A DNA stretch of 64,000 nt, from positions 496,001-560,000 of the forward strand of contig NZ_CP034841.1 of the NCBI RefSeq assembly GCF_004216495.1, written 5' to 3'. Positions 10,810-20,740 of this stretch are shown here, in pieces. Position 1 is the first letter of the stretch, and every line of letters starts with the position of its first letter. The DNA is from Mycoplasmopsis phocirhinis. GTDB lineage: Bacteria > Bacillota_I > Bacilli_A > Mycoplasmatales > Metamycoplasmataceae. The notes under the pieces were generated by a model, which was not told the DNA's origin, ran no database searches, and worked only from the letters and a program-made list of their open reading frames with translations. Position numbers and translations under genes: made by a program.

Positions 10810-12464
10810 TATAATTTAATTACATTGTAATTTTTGATTGATTGTTCAATTAATTCATATAACATTGTTTCCTTTTCATTATCAGTATTTTCAATGTTGT
10901 ATTCGTTAATAATTTTGTTATCAATTAAAATTTGAATTTTTTCGGCATTTTTGATAGCGTCTACATAATTGGAAATTGAATAATTTTTGTCTATTTTTGT
11001 TTGTTTTTTAACATATTTATTCAAAATATTTAAACCATACTGTAATAAAACCAATGAAATAAAGCATAAAGTAATATAACCTTCAATATGATTTTCACTC
11101 CAAACATACATAGGTCTAATTTTTAAACAATTTTTTAAATTTCTAAAATTATTTTCAATTTGTCATTGTTTTTGATATAAATCAACAATATCTAATGGCT
11201 TAAGATCTATTCTTGAAGTTTCATACACATAATAACCATCAAATTGTTCATCTTCACTAATTTTTTCTAAATCTAATTGATAATAAGAAGTTGCTCCAAT
11301 TTTTTTAAAAAATTTATGCTTTTTGGCAGCTATTAAATCTGTTTCAATTACTCTACCATTTTTTTGTTTTTTATTGAAAATTTCAATTAGTTGCATACGA
11401 TCATTAAAATCTTTTGCTGCTCGTTTTTTACTATGGGTCATTATTTGTCTTCTTTTATGACCGTTGAACCGTTTGTTTTTTCACAGCGACATAAATTCTA
11501 TTTCTTTATATTTAAAATCTTTGTTTACACGAATATAATCGTTTTGGTTAATTGTGTATTCTTTTCTTTGTTTGGTACTAGATTTTAAACGATAAGAGAG
11601 TATGTAGTCAATATTTAAAGATTCTAAAAAGCGTATGTTGCGGTTTGTGTTCATTCCTCTATCCGCGACAATTGTTACATTTTTTATATTATAAATATCT
11701 TGTATTTCCAATATAAAAGGTATAAAAGTGTTCACATCAGCAGTATTTCCCTTGAATATTTTGAAATGAAATGGAATTCCATTACAATAAGTAATCATTC
11801 CAATTACTATTTGATCTTCTTTAAATTTTCCATCTTTTGAATAGCCGGGATGTCTTAATCCTTTTCTTGCAAAACTTTCAAAATATACTGTTGTTGAGTC
11901 ATATCACAACACTTCAATATCACGGCTAGCATTTGAAGTTAATGAGTTATTTAATTGTTTTAAAATTTCATTTTTATTATTGGTTACATAATCTAAACTA
12001 TTATAAAAAGTAGATTTTTTGAAGTCATTATTGAAATCATAAAGATGTTTTTGTTGATACATTTTGATCAAACTATCTTGGTTGATGATCCGTGAAGTGA
12101 TTATATATTTAGCAATATCTAAAAGATTTTTTGATTTGCTTTTTTCACACAATTTGAAAGGGTTGATTTTATCACATAATTCATATAATGCTTTTATACC
12201 AAAATTTTGTTTTCGGATTTCTTTTTTAGATTGAGCTAAAACCTCCTTTACTTTTGATAATATCTTTTCTTTATTTCATTCAGTATTTCAATCAGCACAC
12301 GCAACCTTAAGGGCGTTTATAGGGTCTAGATTTAAAGTTTTTAATGTTTCTAAATTACCTATTCCAATTGATTTTTTATAACCTTTTCCAAATCCAGCCG
12401 GTATTGCGACCGAGACATATGTTTTATCTTTTCTTTTTGATTGTGTTATAACCCATTTCTCCAT
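10809..12464 (-). CDS. IS1634-family DDE transposase
   Basis: The protein has 551 residues and is intact when TGA is read as Trp. The N-terminal part contains IPAGFGKGYKKSIGIGNLE, typical of IS1634. The catalytic acids sit in WYDSTTVYFE (first Asp), VADRGMNTNRN (second Asp) and the Y..QWQIENNFRNLK segment (Glu with the IS4-superfamily Y-R-E-K signature), followed by RPMYVW. Start ATG at 12462-12464 lies close inside the right inverted repeat. It cuts and pastes the element. Confidence 0.93.
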
Positions 12465-12589
12465 AGTTAAATTATATCATAATTACAATGTAATTTTGTA
12501 ATTTAAAAAAATTTTTTTATACTTTAGTATAAAGATGGCGAAAAACGCTAAAAAATGACCCCTAACTTGGAAACTCGGGAAAAAAAGAA

Positions 12590-13060
12590 GTTAGAAATCA
12601 AAATTGAATTTATTAAATTAACATTCTTTTTTGACTTTTGTAGACAAATAATTTCCGATACAAAACTAATTAAAATTCAAGAATGATTTTATTTAAAATC
12701 ACGATTAAAGCATCTGGAACAGATAAAGTGAAATTTACAAAAATCATGTATAAATTTAATATGGTATAAACATAAGTGCAACAACTATAAACTTATTTAA
12801 GATTAAAGTTTTAATAAAACTATTATTCATTCAAATCATGGTTTTCAATACTTGATGCAACAATACATTGATAAAATTATAAAATTTGGTGTGTTATTTT
12901 ACTTCATAAAGTACTCTATTCAATAGATAATAGAGAAATTAAATATTGATTTGAAGCTATTAAAACTAACTATTAAATGATTTATACACACATAATTAGC
13001 TTTTAGAATTAATTAAAAATCATATTATTTGGTATAAGAGTATGAAAATACGATCGAATT
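12590..13060 (+). pseudogene. Fossil of an IS3-family transposase (OrfB)
   Basis: This stretch has no open gene, but translated pieces on the + strand match the IS3 integrase core in order. IIHSNHGFQY at about 12822-12851 corresponds to the HSDHG.QY motif, with the catalytic Asp changed to Asn. After a frame change, SIDNREIKYWFEAIKTNY at about 12918-12975 corresponds to the DN..IE.FF..LK.E(Y) block. Stops and shifts interrupt the rest. Upstream pieces such as KIQEWFYLKSRLKHLE may belong to the same gene but are less certain. Confidence 0.7.
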
Positions 13061-13065
13061 TAAGT

Positions 13066-13098
13066 TAAAAAACACCATAGTAGAATGCTATGGTATTC
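13066..13098 (-). terminator. Terminator of the HAD/gpmI operon
   Basis: The stem ACCATAG / CTATGGT with a 7-nt loop is followed by GT6 on the minus strand, 15-40 nt after the HAD stop codon. Confidence 0.85.
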
Positions 13099-13112
13099 AC
13101 TAGTTAAAAATG

Positions 13113-13985
13113 TTAATATTTTCTGTTAATATTTGAACGGGTTTGTTTTTTTATTTCCTTTGTTAGTTTTATATTTTTTATACGGTACTGTTCTGCCATT
13201 TCAGCCATCATGCGAGTACGATAAAAATAATCAATGATAGCCTCACCAATACCATTTTGGTTGCTAGCCGAACTAAAAAGCGTAACTTTATTTTTTACCG
13301 GTATTGTCGCATCATCTAGTGCATATAGATAAGCAATTTTGCTGTAGGCAATTAAATCATTATCGTTATAAGCTATAGCCATAGCGTTTTTAACATCGGT
13401 ATTTAATATATCAATTAAATAAGATATTGAATTATGTATTGACACATTTTTTTGTGTTATCAAAATAGTTTTTTCTGATATAACCATTTCAATAGGCAAA
13501 TTTAAATTTAAGAGTTTTTGATATATTTGTTTACAATTATCAAAACTACAAAGAATAGATATTAATGACGTTATGTTTTTTCGGCAATCATTATTTTTTG
13601 TTTCTTCATCTTTATCAATATAATATTGTTTTATGTAACTGCGTTCAATTTTTACGTTAAATTCCTTGCTAAAATCAATAATTTTTTGAATTATAAGTTC
13701 ATCAATACAGGTTGTTTTTAAATATTTTTCTTCTCTGGCATCAAAAATTTCCGCGCCATTTGAAGCAATTATGTATCTTGAATTTAATTGATTAGCGAGT
13801 AAAATTAAATTTTGATTTGCGTCTAAATTATAAATTGGCGATGAAGTACTGATTACAAATAATAAACCTTGTTTAGTGTATTCTAAAATTGATTGCCTTG
13901 TTTGTGTATTAAATTCATTATTTGAAAGATCAAAAAAAGTATTTTTAATATCACAAAATGCAATTCTTTTAAATATTTTTTCCAT
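13113..13985 (-). CDS. Cof-type HAD family protein with altered catalytic motif
   Basis: The protein has 290 residues. The fold of Cof-type (class IIB) HAD phosphatases is visible: motif I region FCDIKNTFFD, the motif II region LLFVISTSS, YIIASNGAEIFD and the C-terminal NDNDL...ALDDATIPVKNK. The usual DxDGT is D-I-K-N-T here, so the second Asp (general acid/base) is Lys, and the GDxxND motif reads YNDNDL. Activity as an ordinary sugar-phosphate phosphatase is therefore doubtful. The start overlaps the gpmI stop by one base (TAATG), so the two are coupled. Confidence 0.8.
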   Translation of the reverse strand: MEKIFKRIAFCDIKNTFFDLSNNEFNTQTRQSILEYTKQGLLFVISTSSPIYNLDANQNLILLANQLNSRYIIASNGAEIFDAREEKYLKTTCIDELIIQKIIDFSKEFNVKIERSYIKQYYIDKDEETKNNDCRKNITSLISILCSFDNCKQIYQKLLNLNLPIEMVISEKTILITQKNVSIHNSISYLIDILNTDVKNAMAIAYNDNDLIAYSKIAYLYALDDATIPVKNKVTLFSSASNQNGIGEAIIDYFYRTRMMAEMAEQYRIKNIKLTKEIKKQTRSNINRKY

Positions 13986-15478
13986 TAATATAATGCCTCT
14001 TCATTCATTTCATTAGGTTTAGGTATACCAAGATATTTTAAAATTGTTGGTGCTATATTACTTAATTTACCGTCTTTTAATTTAATATTTTTATCAGTTA
14101 CAACTAACATAACAGGATTATCTGTATGTTTAGTAGCAGGATTTCCTTTTGAATCGATCATAATTTCACTATTACCGTGATCAGCTGTTATAAAAAGTGT
14201 AACATTATTTTTTAGGGCTCAATTTAAGACACGAGATAACTGAATATCTAATCACTCAATAGCTTGTATTGTTGCTTTTAAAACACCTGTATGTCCAACC
14301 ATGTCTGGGTTCGCATAGTTCATAATAACTAAATCGTTTTCCAAGCCTTTTTTTAATAATTTATCAGTTATTTGTTCAGCACTCATTTCAGGAGCAATAT
14401 CATAGGTTTTAACTTTTAATGAATCTAGCATAATTCTGCTTGAATTATCATAAATAATATCAATACCTCCATCCATAAAATATGTAACGTGAGAATACTT
14501 TTGTGTTTCTGCTAACCTTAATTGTTTTAAACCAGCATTTGCTATCACAGCACCGATTGGGTTTTTGATTTCCATTTCTTCAATTGCTATTTGAGTATTA
14601 AGTCCTTCATATTTCATCATTGAAACAAAATTATCAATAATTTTTATTGGATTTTTTGGCGAATAATTAAATAATTTTGAACCAATAAAACAATGTGTTA
14701 GTTGGCGAGCACGATCAGGTCTAAAATTAAAAAATATAATAGAATCATTTTCTTGGACGAACAAGCCATCTTTGTTTTGAGCTGGCAAAATAAATTCATC
14801 ACTAATTCCTTGGGAATACATTTGATTAACATATTCGCTGATATCAACAAAATTTTTGTCGCATTTTCCAATAATTGCGTCATAATGTTTTTGTATTCGT
14901 TCAAACATTTGATCACGATCCATACCGTAATAGCGTCCACCAATAGATGAAATTGTATATGAATATTTTTTAGTTATTTTTTCAAGTTTAGACAAAGAAT
15001 TAAGAATTGATTTTGGAGCAACATCTCGCCCATCTCCAATAATATGTATAGCGACCTTTTTTAAATCATTTTTATGTGCTAATTCAAGTAATGTAAATAA
15101 GTGTTGTTCGTGTGCGTGAACACCACCTTCGCTTAATAAACCAATTAAATGAAGGGTTTTATTTTTAGATTTTACATCATTAATTATCTTTAAAATTACT
15201 GAATTTTTATCAAATTCACCAGTTTTTATTGCTTGATTTATTAAACTTAAACCGGTATAAACCACACGACCAGCTCCTATATTTAAATGTCCTACTTCTG
15301 AATTACCCATTTGCCCGTGTGGCAAACCCACATATTCACCCGATGCTTGAATAACTGAATGTGGGTATTCATTTAGCAATTTATCTAAAGTAGGTGTTTT
15401 GGCTAAATCAAAGGCATTACCAGGATATTTTTTACCTAGACCTAAACCATCAATAATAATTAATACTACTTTTTTCAT
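13985..15478 (-). CDS. gpmI: 2,3-bisphosphoglycerate-independent phosphoglycerate mutase
   Basis: The protein has 497 residues, close to the family's roughly 510. It interconverts 3- and 2-phosphoglycerate in glycolysis with two Mn ions. Metal and catalytic residues are visible in IIDGLGLGK, GQMGNSEVGHLNIGAGR (the catalytic Ser), HIIGDGRDVAPKS, and TADHGNSE near the C-terminus, past a TGA-encoded Trp. The start has an AGAGGAAC ribosome site. It forms an operon with the HAD gene and is divergent from dnaX. Confidence 0.96.
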
Positions 15479-15638
15479 TGTTCCTCTTTCTATTATTTAT
15501 ACATTAATATTACAACTTTTCTAAAAGTTGGCTATTTTTGAGTTAAATTTATTGTTAAATCTCATTTATAATTTAAAATAATTTTCAAAAATAAATAAAT
15601 ATTTTTGTGATATTTAAGTTTAAAAAATTCATATTCAA

Positions 15639-15665
15639 TATAATTAAATATATAAATTTGGAGGT
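15639..15665 (+). promoter_or_regulatory. -10 box and ribosome site of the dnaX operon
   Basis: TATAAT at 15639-15644 and GGAGGT at 15660-15665 precede ATG 15669. The -35 region is not clear. Confidence 0.55.
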
Positions 15666-15668
15666 AAT

Positions 15669-17513
15669 ATGATTTATAAAGCGCTATATCGAAAATACCG
15701 GCCAAGAACATTCGATGAAGTTAAAGGACAAGAACATATTGTACAAACTTTAAAAAATATTATTTTAAATCATAAAATTTCGCATGCTTATTTATTTTGT
15801 GGTCCGCGAGGCGTTGGTAAAACTTCTGTAGCTAAAATATTTGCTAGCACTTTAAATTGTGCTCACGAGCAAAATTTAACTAAAATCTGCGATTATTGTT
15901 TAACAAATTCTGATACTAATTTTGACATCATTGAAATGGATGCAGCCTCAAATAACGGGGTTAAAGAAATTAGAGAATTACGCGATAAGATTCAAAATCA
16001 GCCAGCGAACGGTAAATATAAGGTTTATATTATAGATGAAGTTCATATGCTTTCTAAAGGTGCTTTTAATGCTTTATTAAAAACATTAGAAGAACCACCT
16101 GCCCATGCTATTTTTATTTTGGCGACAACTGATCCTCAAAAAATACCATTAACAATATTATCGCGCGTTCAAAGATATAATTTTAGAAAAATCTCGCTTG
16201 ATGTAATTATTACTCAACTTAAAAATGTTTTGACTAAAGAAAACATAAAATTTGAAGATGAAGCTTTAACATATATTGCTCGACTAGCAGCTGGTGGACT
16301 GCGCGACGCACTCTCAATTGCTGATCAAGCTTTAGCGTATGGAAATGGAAAAATTTCGTTGCAGGATATAATTTATGCCTTTGGTATTTCATCGAATAAT
16401 AATTTAGTTTTTATTTTGAATAATCTTTTTTTAGGTAAAATTAATGACGTACTTGAGTTATTTGAGAATTTAAAAAACGCTGGTTTGGACCCTTATCATT
16501 TTGCTGCTGGTTTGATGGCTGTTTTAAAAGATTATTTAATTTTTAATAAAACTTTTGATCCCATGTTAATGGAATTGTTAAATGAAAGTGATATTGAAAC
16601 AATTGTTTTTGATATAAATTATGCTTTTAAATCAATGGACATAATTTATAAATTGAATAAGGATTTAATTTATTCACAAACTCAATTTCAGTTGATTGAA
16701 TTAGCTTTGATTAAAATGGCAAATTCAGTGGAAAACAGCAATATTAATACTGAACAAAATGCGAAAAATAATATATATCAAAATTTAGAACATAAAGGGG
16801 AAAAGATGCCAAAAAACAAATTAGAAGATACTGTAAAAATTGCTCTAGAACAAACTCAAGAAATGTTAATTGAAGCTAACGATCAAATGGAAAATACTCT
16901 TGAAATTAATAATGATATTTTATCACAAAGTGAACAATTTTTAGATGATGAGGGTTTAATTAGCACAGCTGAATTTTCTATCGATGACATTAGTGTAAAT
17001 GAATCGAAAAGCTTTAAACTTATTCCAAATTATAGAATTGAATACAAAAATAAAAAAGATTATGTTGATAATCTTGACGAAGATTTTTTAGTTAATTTGT
17101 TAAACATTTCCAATAGAGAAATATTAGATAAATATAAAGAAAAAATCAATATTCTTTCACAAATTCATTTGGATCAACACCAACGAAATTTTGCTGAAGC
17201 ACTAAAGGATGCTAGATTATATTCGGCTGGTGAAAAATTTATGTTATTTGGTTTAAAAGAGGACCCAAGTGCGTTAAAATACTTGGAAGATGTCTCAAAA
17301 ATTTCATTATTTCAAAATTTTGTTGCCCAATATTTCGATGATTACAAACATATTTTTTTGGTTAGTGATTTAGCTAAATTAAAACGAGCAGCTAAAACAA
17401 TAACTGAGTTATTTAATACCAACCAAAGACCAAAACCAATAATTTTAGGTGATGTAGAATTCGATAAGCATTTGACACCTACTAAAATGCTATTTGAAGA
17501 ATTAAATGATTAA
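15669..17513 (+). CDS. dnaX: DNA polymerase III subunits gamma/tau
   Basis: The protein has 614 residues. Its clamp-loader ATPase has the start YRKYRPRTFDEVKGQEH, Walker A GPRGVGKTS (about residues 44-52), a Cys-containing zinc loop (NCAHEQ...CDYC), Walker B DEVHMLSK, and the sensor ATTDPQKIPLTILSR. The C-terminal 260 residues are acidic, divergent and tau-like. It loads the beta clamp together with delta and delta' (holB, three genes downstream). It is the first gene of a compact replication/repair operon; the next gene starts after AAGGAG. Confidence 0.97.
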   Translation: MIYKALYRKYRPRTFDEVKGQEHIVQTLKNIILNHKISHAYLFCGPRGVGKTSVAKIFASTLNCAHEQNLTKICDYCLTNSDTNFDIIEMDAASNNGVKEIRELRDKIQNQPANGKYKVYIIDEVHMLSKGAFNALLKTLEEPPAHAIFILATTDPQKIPLTILSRVQRYNFRKISLDVIITQLKNVLTKENIKFEDEALTYIARLAAGGLRDALSIADQALAYGNGKISLQDIIYAFGISSNNNLVFILNNLFLGKINDVLELFENLKNAGLDPYHFAAGLMAVLKDYLIFNKTFDPMLMELLNESDIETIVFDINYAFKSMDIIYKLNKDLIYSQTQFQLIELALIKMANSVENSNINTEQNAKNNIYQNLEHKGEKMPKNKLEDTVKIALEQTQEMLIEANDQMENTLEINNDILSQSEQFLDDEGLISTAEFSIDDISVNESKSFKLIPNYRIEYKNKKDYVDNLDEDFLVNLLNISNREILDKYKEKINILSQIHLDQHQRNFAEALKDARLYSAGEKFMLFGLKEDPSALKYLEDVSKISLFQNFVAQYFDDYKHIFLVSDLAKLKRAAKTITELFNTNQRPKPIILGDVEFDKHLTPTKMLFEELND

Positions 17514-17523
17514 AGGAGCAAAA

Positions 17524-17814
17524 ATGGACCAAAACATGTTAAGAAGAATACAAAAAATGCAAAAAGAAATTCAAAATAAAACTGAAGAATTTCACCAAAA
17601 AGAATTTAGCGAAGAAAAATATGGTTTAGAAGTAGTTGCAACAGGCGAAAAAAGAATTGTTTCAATTAAAATTAAAGACCAAGATTTAATAGATCCTGAT
17701 GATGCACAAACTCTAGAAGATTTAATGAAACTAGTAATCAATCAATTGTTTTCAAAAATAGATGAAGAACAAGAAAAATTAATGCCTCAAATGCCCGGCG
17801 GGTTTGGTTTTTAA
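17524..17814 (+). CDS. YbaB/EbfC nucleoid-associated protein
   Basis: A 96-residue protein starting MDQNMLRRIQKMQKEIQ. It has an N-terminal coiled-coil helix, a central VVATGEKRIVSIKI strand pair, and ends in MPGGFGF, typical of the YbaB family. AAGGAG at 17513-17518 decides this start rather than an in-frame codon further up. YbaB binds DNA as a dimer and is regularly encoded between dnaX and recR. The stop overlaps the recR ATG by one base. Confidence 0.93.
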   Translation: MDQNMLRRIQKMQKEIQNKTEEFHQKEFSEEKYGLEVVATGEKRIVSIKIKDQDLIDPDDAQTLEDLMKLVINQLFSKIDEEQEKLMPQMPGGFGF

Positions 17815-18401
17815 TGAGAATTAAAACTATTGAAAAAGCAAATGAAATCTTAAAAAAAATTCCTGGTATTACAAAAAAACAAGCTGAAAAATTTACAACA
17901 TTTATTTTGAATCAAGACCTAAATTTTTGTGAAGAATTAACACAAAACATTTTGGACATTAAAACAAAAATGGAGTTTTGTCAAGAATGTAATTTTATAC
18001 GCGAAAATGGTAAATGTTTAAATTGTGATGAAGCTATTAAAAATAACACTTTAATGGTTGTTGAAAATATAACCACGTTAAATAAAATTGACGATATGGG
18101 GATTTTTTTAGGTTTTTATTTTGTTTTACCTTTTTTAATTAATGTTAAAGAACATGCGAGAAAAGAAAAAGAATATGAGTACAATCAACTTTTTGATTAT
18201 ATAGCCAAAAATAACATTAAAGAGGTTATTATTGTTATTTCGCCAACATTAGAAGGTGAAATAACCACAACACATCTATTAAAACTAATGGCAAATAAAA
18301 ATATAAAAGCTTCAAGAGCAGCAATAGGATTACCGATGGGTTCAAATCTAGAATATCTTGATACATTTACAATCAAACAAGCAATAAAAAATAGAAATTA
18401 A
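17814..18401 (+). CDS. recR: Recombination mediator RecR
   Basis: The protein has 195 residues. It has an N-terminal helix-hairpin-helix (IPGITKKQAEKF), a four-Cys zinc finger (CQECNFIRENGKCLNC), a Toprim domain from LMVVEN to about residue 170 (VIIVISPTLEGEITTTHL), and a C-terminal ATP-like motif. It works with RecO/RecF in loading RecA at gaps. TAATG coupling to ybaB. Confidence 0.96.
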   Translation: MRIKTIEKANEILKKIPGITKKQAEKFTTFILNQDLNFCEELTQNILDIKTKMEFCQECNFIRENGKCLNCDEAIKNNTLMVVENITTLNKIDDMGIFLGFYFVLPFLINVKEHARKEKEYEYNQLFDYIAKNNIKEVIIVISPTLEGEITTTHLLKLMANKNIKASRAAIGLPMGSNLEYLDTFTIKQAIKNRN

Positions 18402-18409
18402 GGAGAATT

Positions 18410-19078
18410 ATGTTTATAACATTTGAAGGTCCCGATGCAAGCGGTAAAACCACTTTAATCAATAAATTGATTGAGTATTTTACTAAAAATTATCCTAAAT
18501 TACAATTCATCACTACTAGAGAACCTGGTGGAAAAGATATTATTGAAGCTGAAAAAATAAGAGAGATAATTCTAGACAAAAATTCTAAAATAAGTTCTGT
18601 TTCTGAGGCACTTTTGTATACCACTAGTCGTAGAATTCATCTTGAAAGAGTTATTTGGCCAGCTCTAAAAGAAAATAAAATAGTTATTTGTGATCGTTAT
18701 GTTGATAGTTTTTTTGCTTATCAAGGCTACGCTCGTAAATTAGGTATAGACTACGCAAAGACATTGACTAATTTAGTAATTGAAAATACAATTCCTGATA
18801 TCACATTTTTCTTAGATATTACTCCTTCGCAAAGTAAACAACGATTGAATGTTTTAAGACTAATAAATCAGCATGATCGCCTAGACGATGAAAACGATGT
18901 TTTTCACAATGAAGTATATAATGGGTATCAAATGCTAATTAAGCAAGACCCGAATCGTTTCATTATTCTTAATGCTGATCAACCCGTTGATTTAGTTTTT
19001 AACGAATTAATCACAAAATTAAATAATGATCAAAGATTTCAAAACTATATTGCAAAGGTTTTCGATGATAGCAACTAA
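18410..19078 (+). CDS. tmk: Thymidylate kinase
   Basis: The protein has 222 residues and phosphorylates dTMP to dTDP. The P-loop is FEGPDASGKTTL (residues 3-14), the DRY motif is in VICDRYVDSFFAYQGYAR, and the lid region follows ITPSQSKQR. An AGGAG site lies 8 nt before the ATG. Its last 14 nt overlap holB. Confidence 0.96.
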   Translation: MFITFEGPDASGKTTLINKLIEYFTKNYPKLQFITTREPGGKDIIEAEKIREIILDKNSKISSVSEALLYTTSRRIHLERVIWPALKENKIVICDRYVDSFFAYQGYARKLGIDYAKTLTNLVIENTIPDITFFLDITPSQSKQRLNVLRLINQHDRLDDENDVFHNEVYNGYQMLIKQDPNRFIILNADQPVDLVFNELITKLNNDQRFQNYIAKVFDDSN

Positions 19079-19982
19079 TTTAAAGCGAATTATTGATTAT
19101 TCGGTTTTAAATCAAAAAATAAATCATTGTTATTTATTAACAAGCCAAAAAGGTTTGAATATAGATGACAATATTGTATATATGATAAATGCAATAAATA
19201 ATCATAATATTGAAACGCTTGAGAATATAGAATTTAACAATATTATAGTTGCTGATGCTTCTAAAACTAGTGGCGATGGTTTAAAAAAAGATGATATTGT
19301 AAATATCTTTGAACAAAGTAATTTTTTAGAATTAACTCCAAATTTAAAAAAGATAATTGTGTTTAAAAATATTGAATTAGCAAGTAATATAGCTCTTAAT
19401 TCGTTATTGAAAACTATTGAAGAACCAGGAAGTAATGTTGTTTTTATCTTAACTACCACAATGCCACAGAAATTGCTCTCTACAATTAAATCACGCTCAA
19501 TCATTATTAATATTAACAATAAAGACTGTGAGCGAATTCAAAAATCTATTTTAAATTTAGGTTATGATAAAACTCAATCTTGATTTTATTCGCATATTGT
19601 AGCTGACGAAAACGAAATTTTGCTTGCTCGTAATTTTTTTGAATTTAAAAAAATTGAAACATTATTTAATGCGTTTGTTTCTTCAATGAAACTTCCCACC
19701 ACATTTATTATATTTTTGACTAAAATGAATAAAAAAGATACACACGAAGAATTAATGTTTAATTTTCGCTGTTTAAAATTTCTTATTTCATTAACTTGAA
19801 AACAATTTTTCAGTGTACCTAAATATTTTCAAGATTTAGTTAAAAAAATGAACAAATTAAATTTTGATTTTAAAAAAGCATTCACAGCTATTGAGAATTT
19901 TTTTACAAAAACAACAGAGAATACAAATGTTTTTTTACAAATTGCTGCCTTAATAGTTCAATTGCAGGAGTGCTATGAGTAA
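19065..19982 (+). CDS. holB: DNA polymerase III delta' subunit
   Basis: The protein has 305 residues, read through TGA codons from 19584 on. LLKTIEEPGSNVVFILTTTMPQKLLSTIKSRS matches the clamp-loader sensor region, while the Walker A motif is absent, as expected of delta'. The N-terminal 13 in-frame codons before 19065 lie inside tmk; ATG 19065 gives the usual start, MIATNLKRII. The C-terminal domain is poorly conserved. It ends 8 nt inside the start of rsmI. Confidence 0.88.
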
Positions 19983-20703
19983 AATTTATATAGTTGGCAC
20001 ACCAATAGGTAATTTAGAAGATATCACCTTGCGAGCTTTAAGAATTTTGAACACAGTTGATTTGATTGCTTGCGAAGATACTAGAGTAAGTTTAAAATTG
20101 TTGAATCATTTTAATATTGCAAACAAAAAATTAATTTCATATAGCAAAATTAACGAAGATAAATCTGCTGAATATATTGTCGATTTTCTTTCAAAAGAAA
20201 ATAAAAATTTAGCCCTAATTTGTGACGCGGGAATGCCAATGATAAGCGATCCGGGTTTTGAATTAATAAATTTAGCACGGCAAAAAAATATTGATATTAT
20301 TTTAATTCCTGGCGTTAATGCTGCAATCAGTGCCTTTGTTTTGAGTTCGTTATCAAATACATTTAGTTTTCATGGTTTTCCTAAAGAAAAAAGAGGCCAA
20401 AGACAAGAACAAATTAAACAATTAAGTATAAACACAGCTCATATTTTTTATGTTTCTCCACATAAACTTACTTCTTTTTTAGATGATCTAGAATTAATAT
20501 GGAATGATAGATTATATTTATTTATTGTAAGAGAATTAACTAAATTACACGAGAGTATTTACTACGGAAATATTGAAAAAATACGTAGAGATTTAACTAA
20601 TTCAAGTTTAAAAGGAGAATTTACCATTGTTGTTAAAATTGAACAACAACAAAGAAAAAAAGTGAATAAATATTCACATTTTTCCAAAATTAATTTAACC
20701 TAG
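19975..20703 (+). CDS. rsmI: 16S rRNA (cytidine1402-2'-O)-methyltransferase
   Basis: The protein has 242 residues of the tetrapyrrole-methylase fold: GTPIGNLEDITLRAL at the start, CEDTRVS, the SAM-binding DAGMPMISDPGF, IPGVNAAISAF and FHGFPKEKRGQR. It methylates C1402 in the ribosomal decoding centre. AGGAG lies 4 nt before the ATG, inside holB. It is the last gene of the dnaX operon. Confidence 0.95.
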   Translation: MSKIYIVGTPIGNLEDITLRALRILNTVDLIACEDTRVSLKLLNHFNIANKKLISYSKINEDKSAEYIVDFLSKENKNLALICDAGMPMISDPGFELINLARQKNIDIILIPGVNAAISAFVLSSLSNTFSFHGFPKEKRGQRQEQIKQLSINTAHIFYVSPHKLTSFLDDLELIWNDRLYLFIVRELTKLHESIYYGNIEKIRRDLTNSSLKGEFTIVVKIEQQQRKKVNKYSHFSKINLT

Positions 20704-20704
20704 T

Positions 20705-20725
20705 AAGCACTTTAAGTGCTTTTTA
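20705..20725 (+). terminator. Terminator of the dnaX-rsmI operon
   Basis: The stem AAGCACTT / AAGTGCTT followed by T4 lies directly after the rsmI stop. Confidence 0.85.
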
Positions 20726-20740
20726 TATTTTAAAAATAAT

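Larger units (their letters stand above)
10741..12579 (-). mobile_element. IS1634-family insertion sequence, apparently complete (1839 bp)
   Basis: Perfect 16-bp terminal inverted repeats CCCGAGTTTCCAAGTT occupy 10741-10756 and, inverted, 12564-12579. They enclose one uninterrupted transposase gene. IS1634 members make variable direct repeats; I see no convincing duplication next to the ends. The element lies between yihY and an IS3 fossil. With intact ends and gene it could still be mobile. Confidence 0.92.

Noticed and set aside
10731..12590. Target-site duplication of the IS1634 element
   Set aside because: Sequences next to the two ends do not match over a convincing length.
14698..14950. 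ORFs on both strands inside gpmI
   Set aside because: Fully covered by a confident phosphoglycerate mutase frame.
15479..15668. SRP RNA gene near dnaX
   Set aside because: The interval is uniformly AT-rich with no 4.5S-like hairpin.
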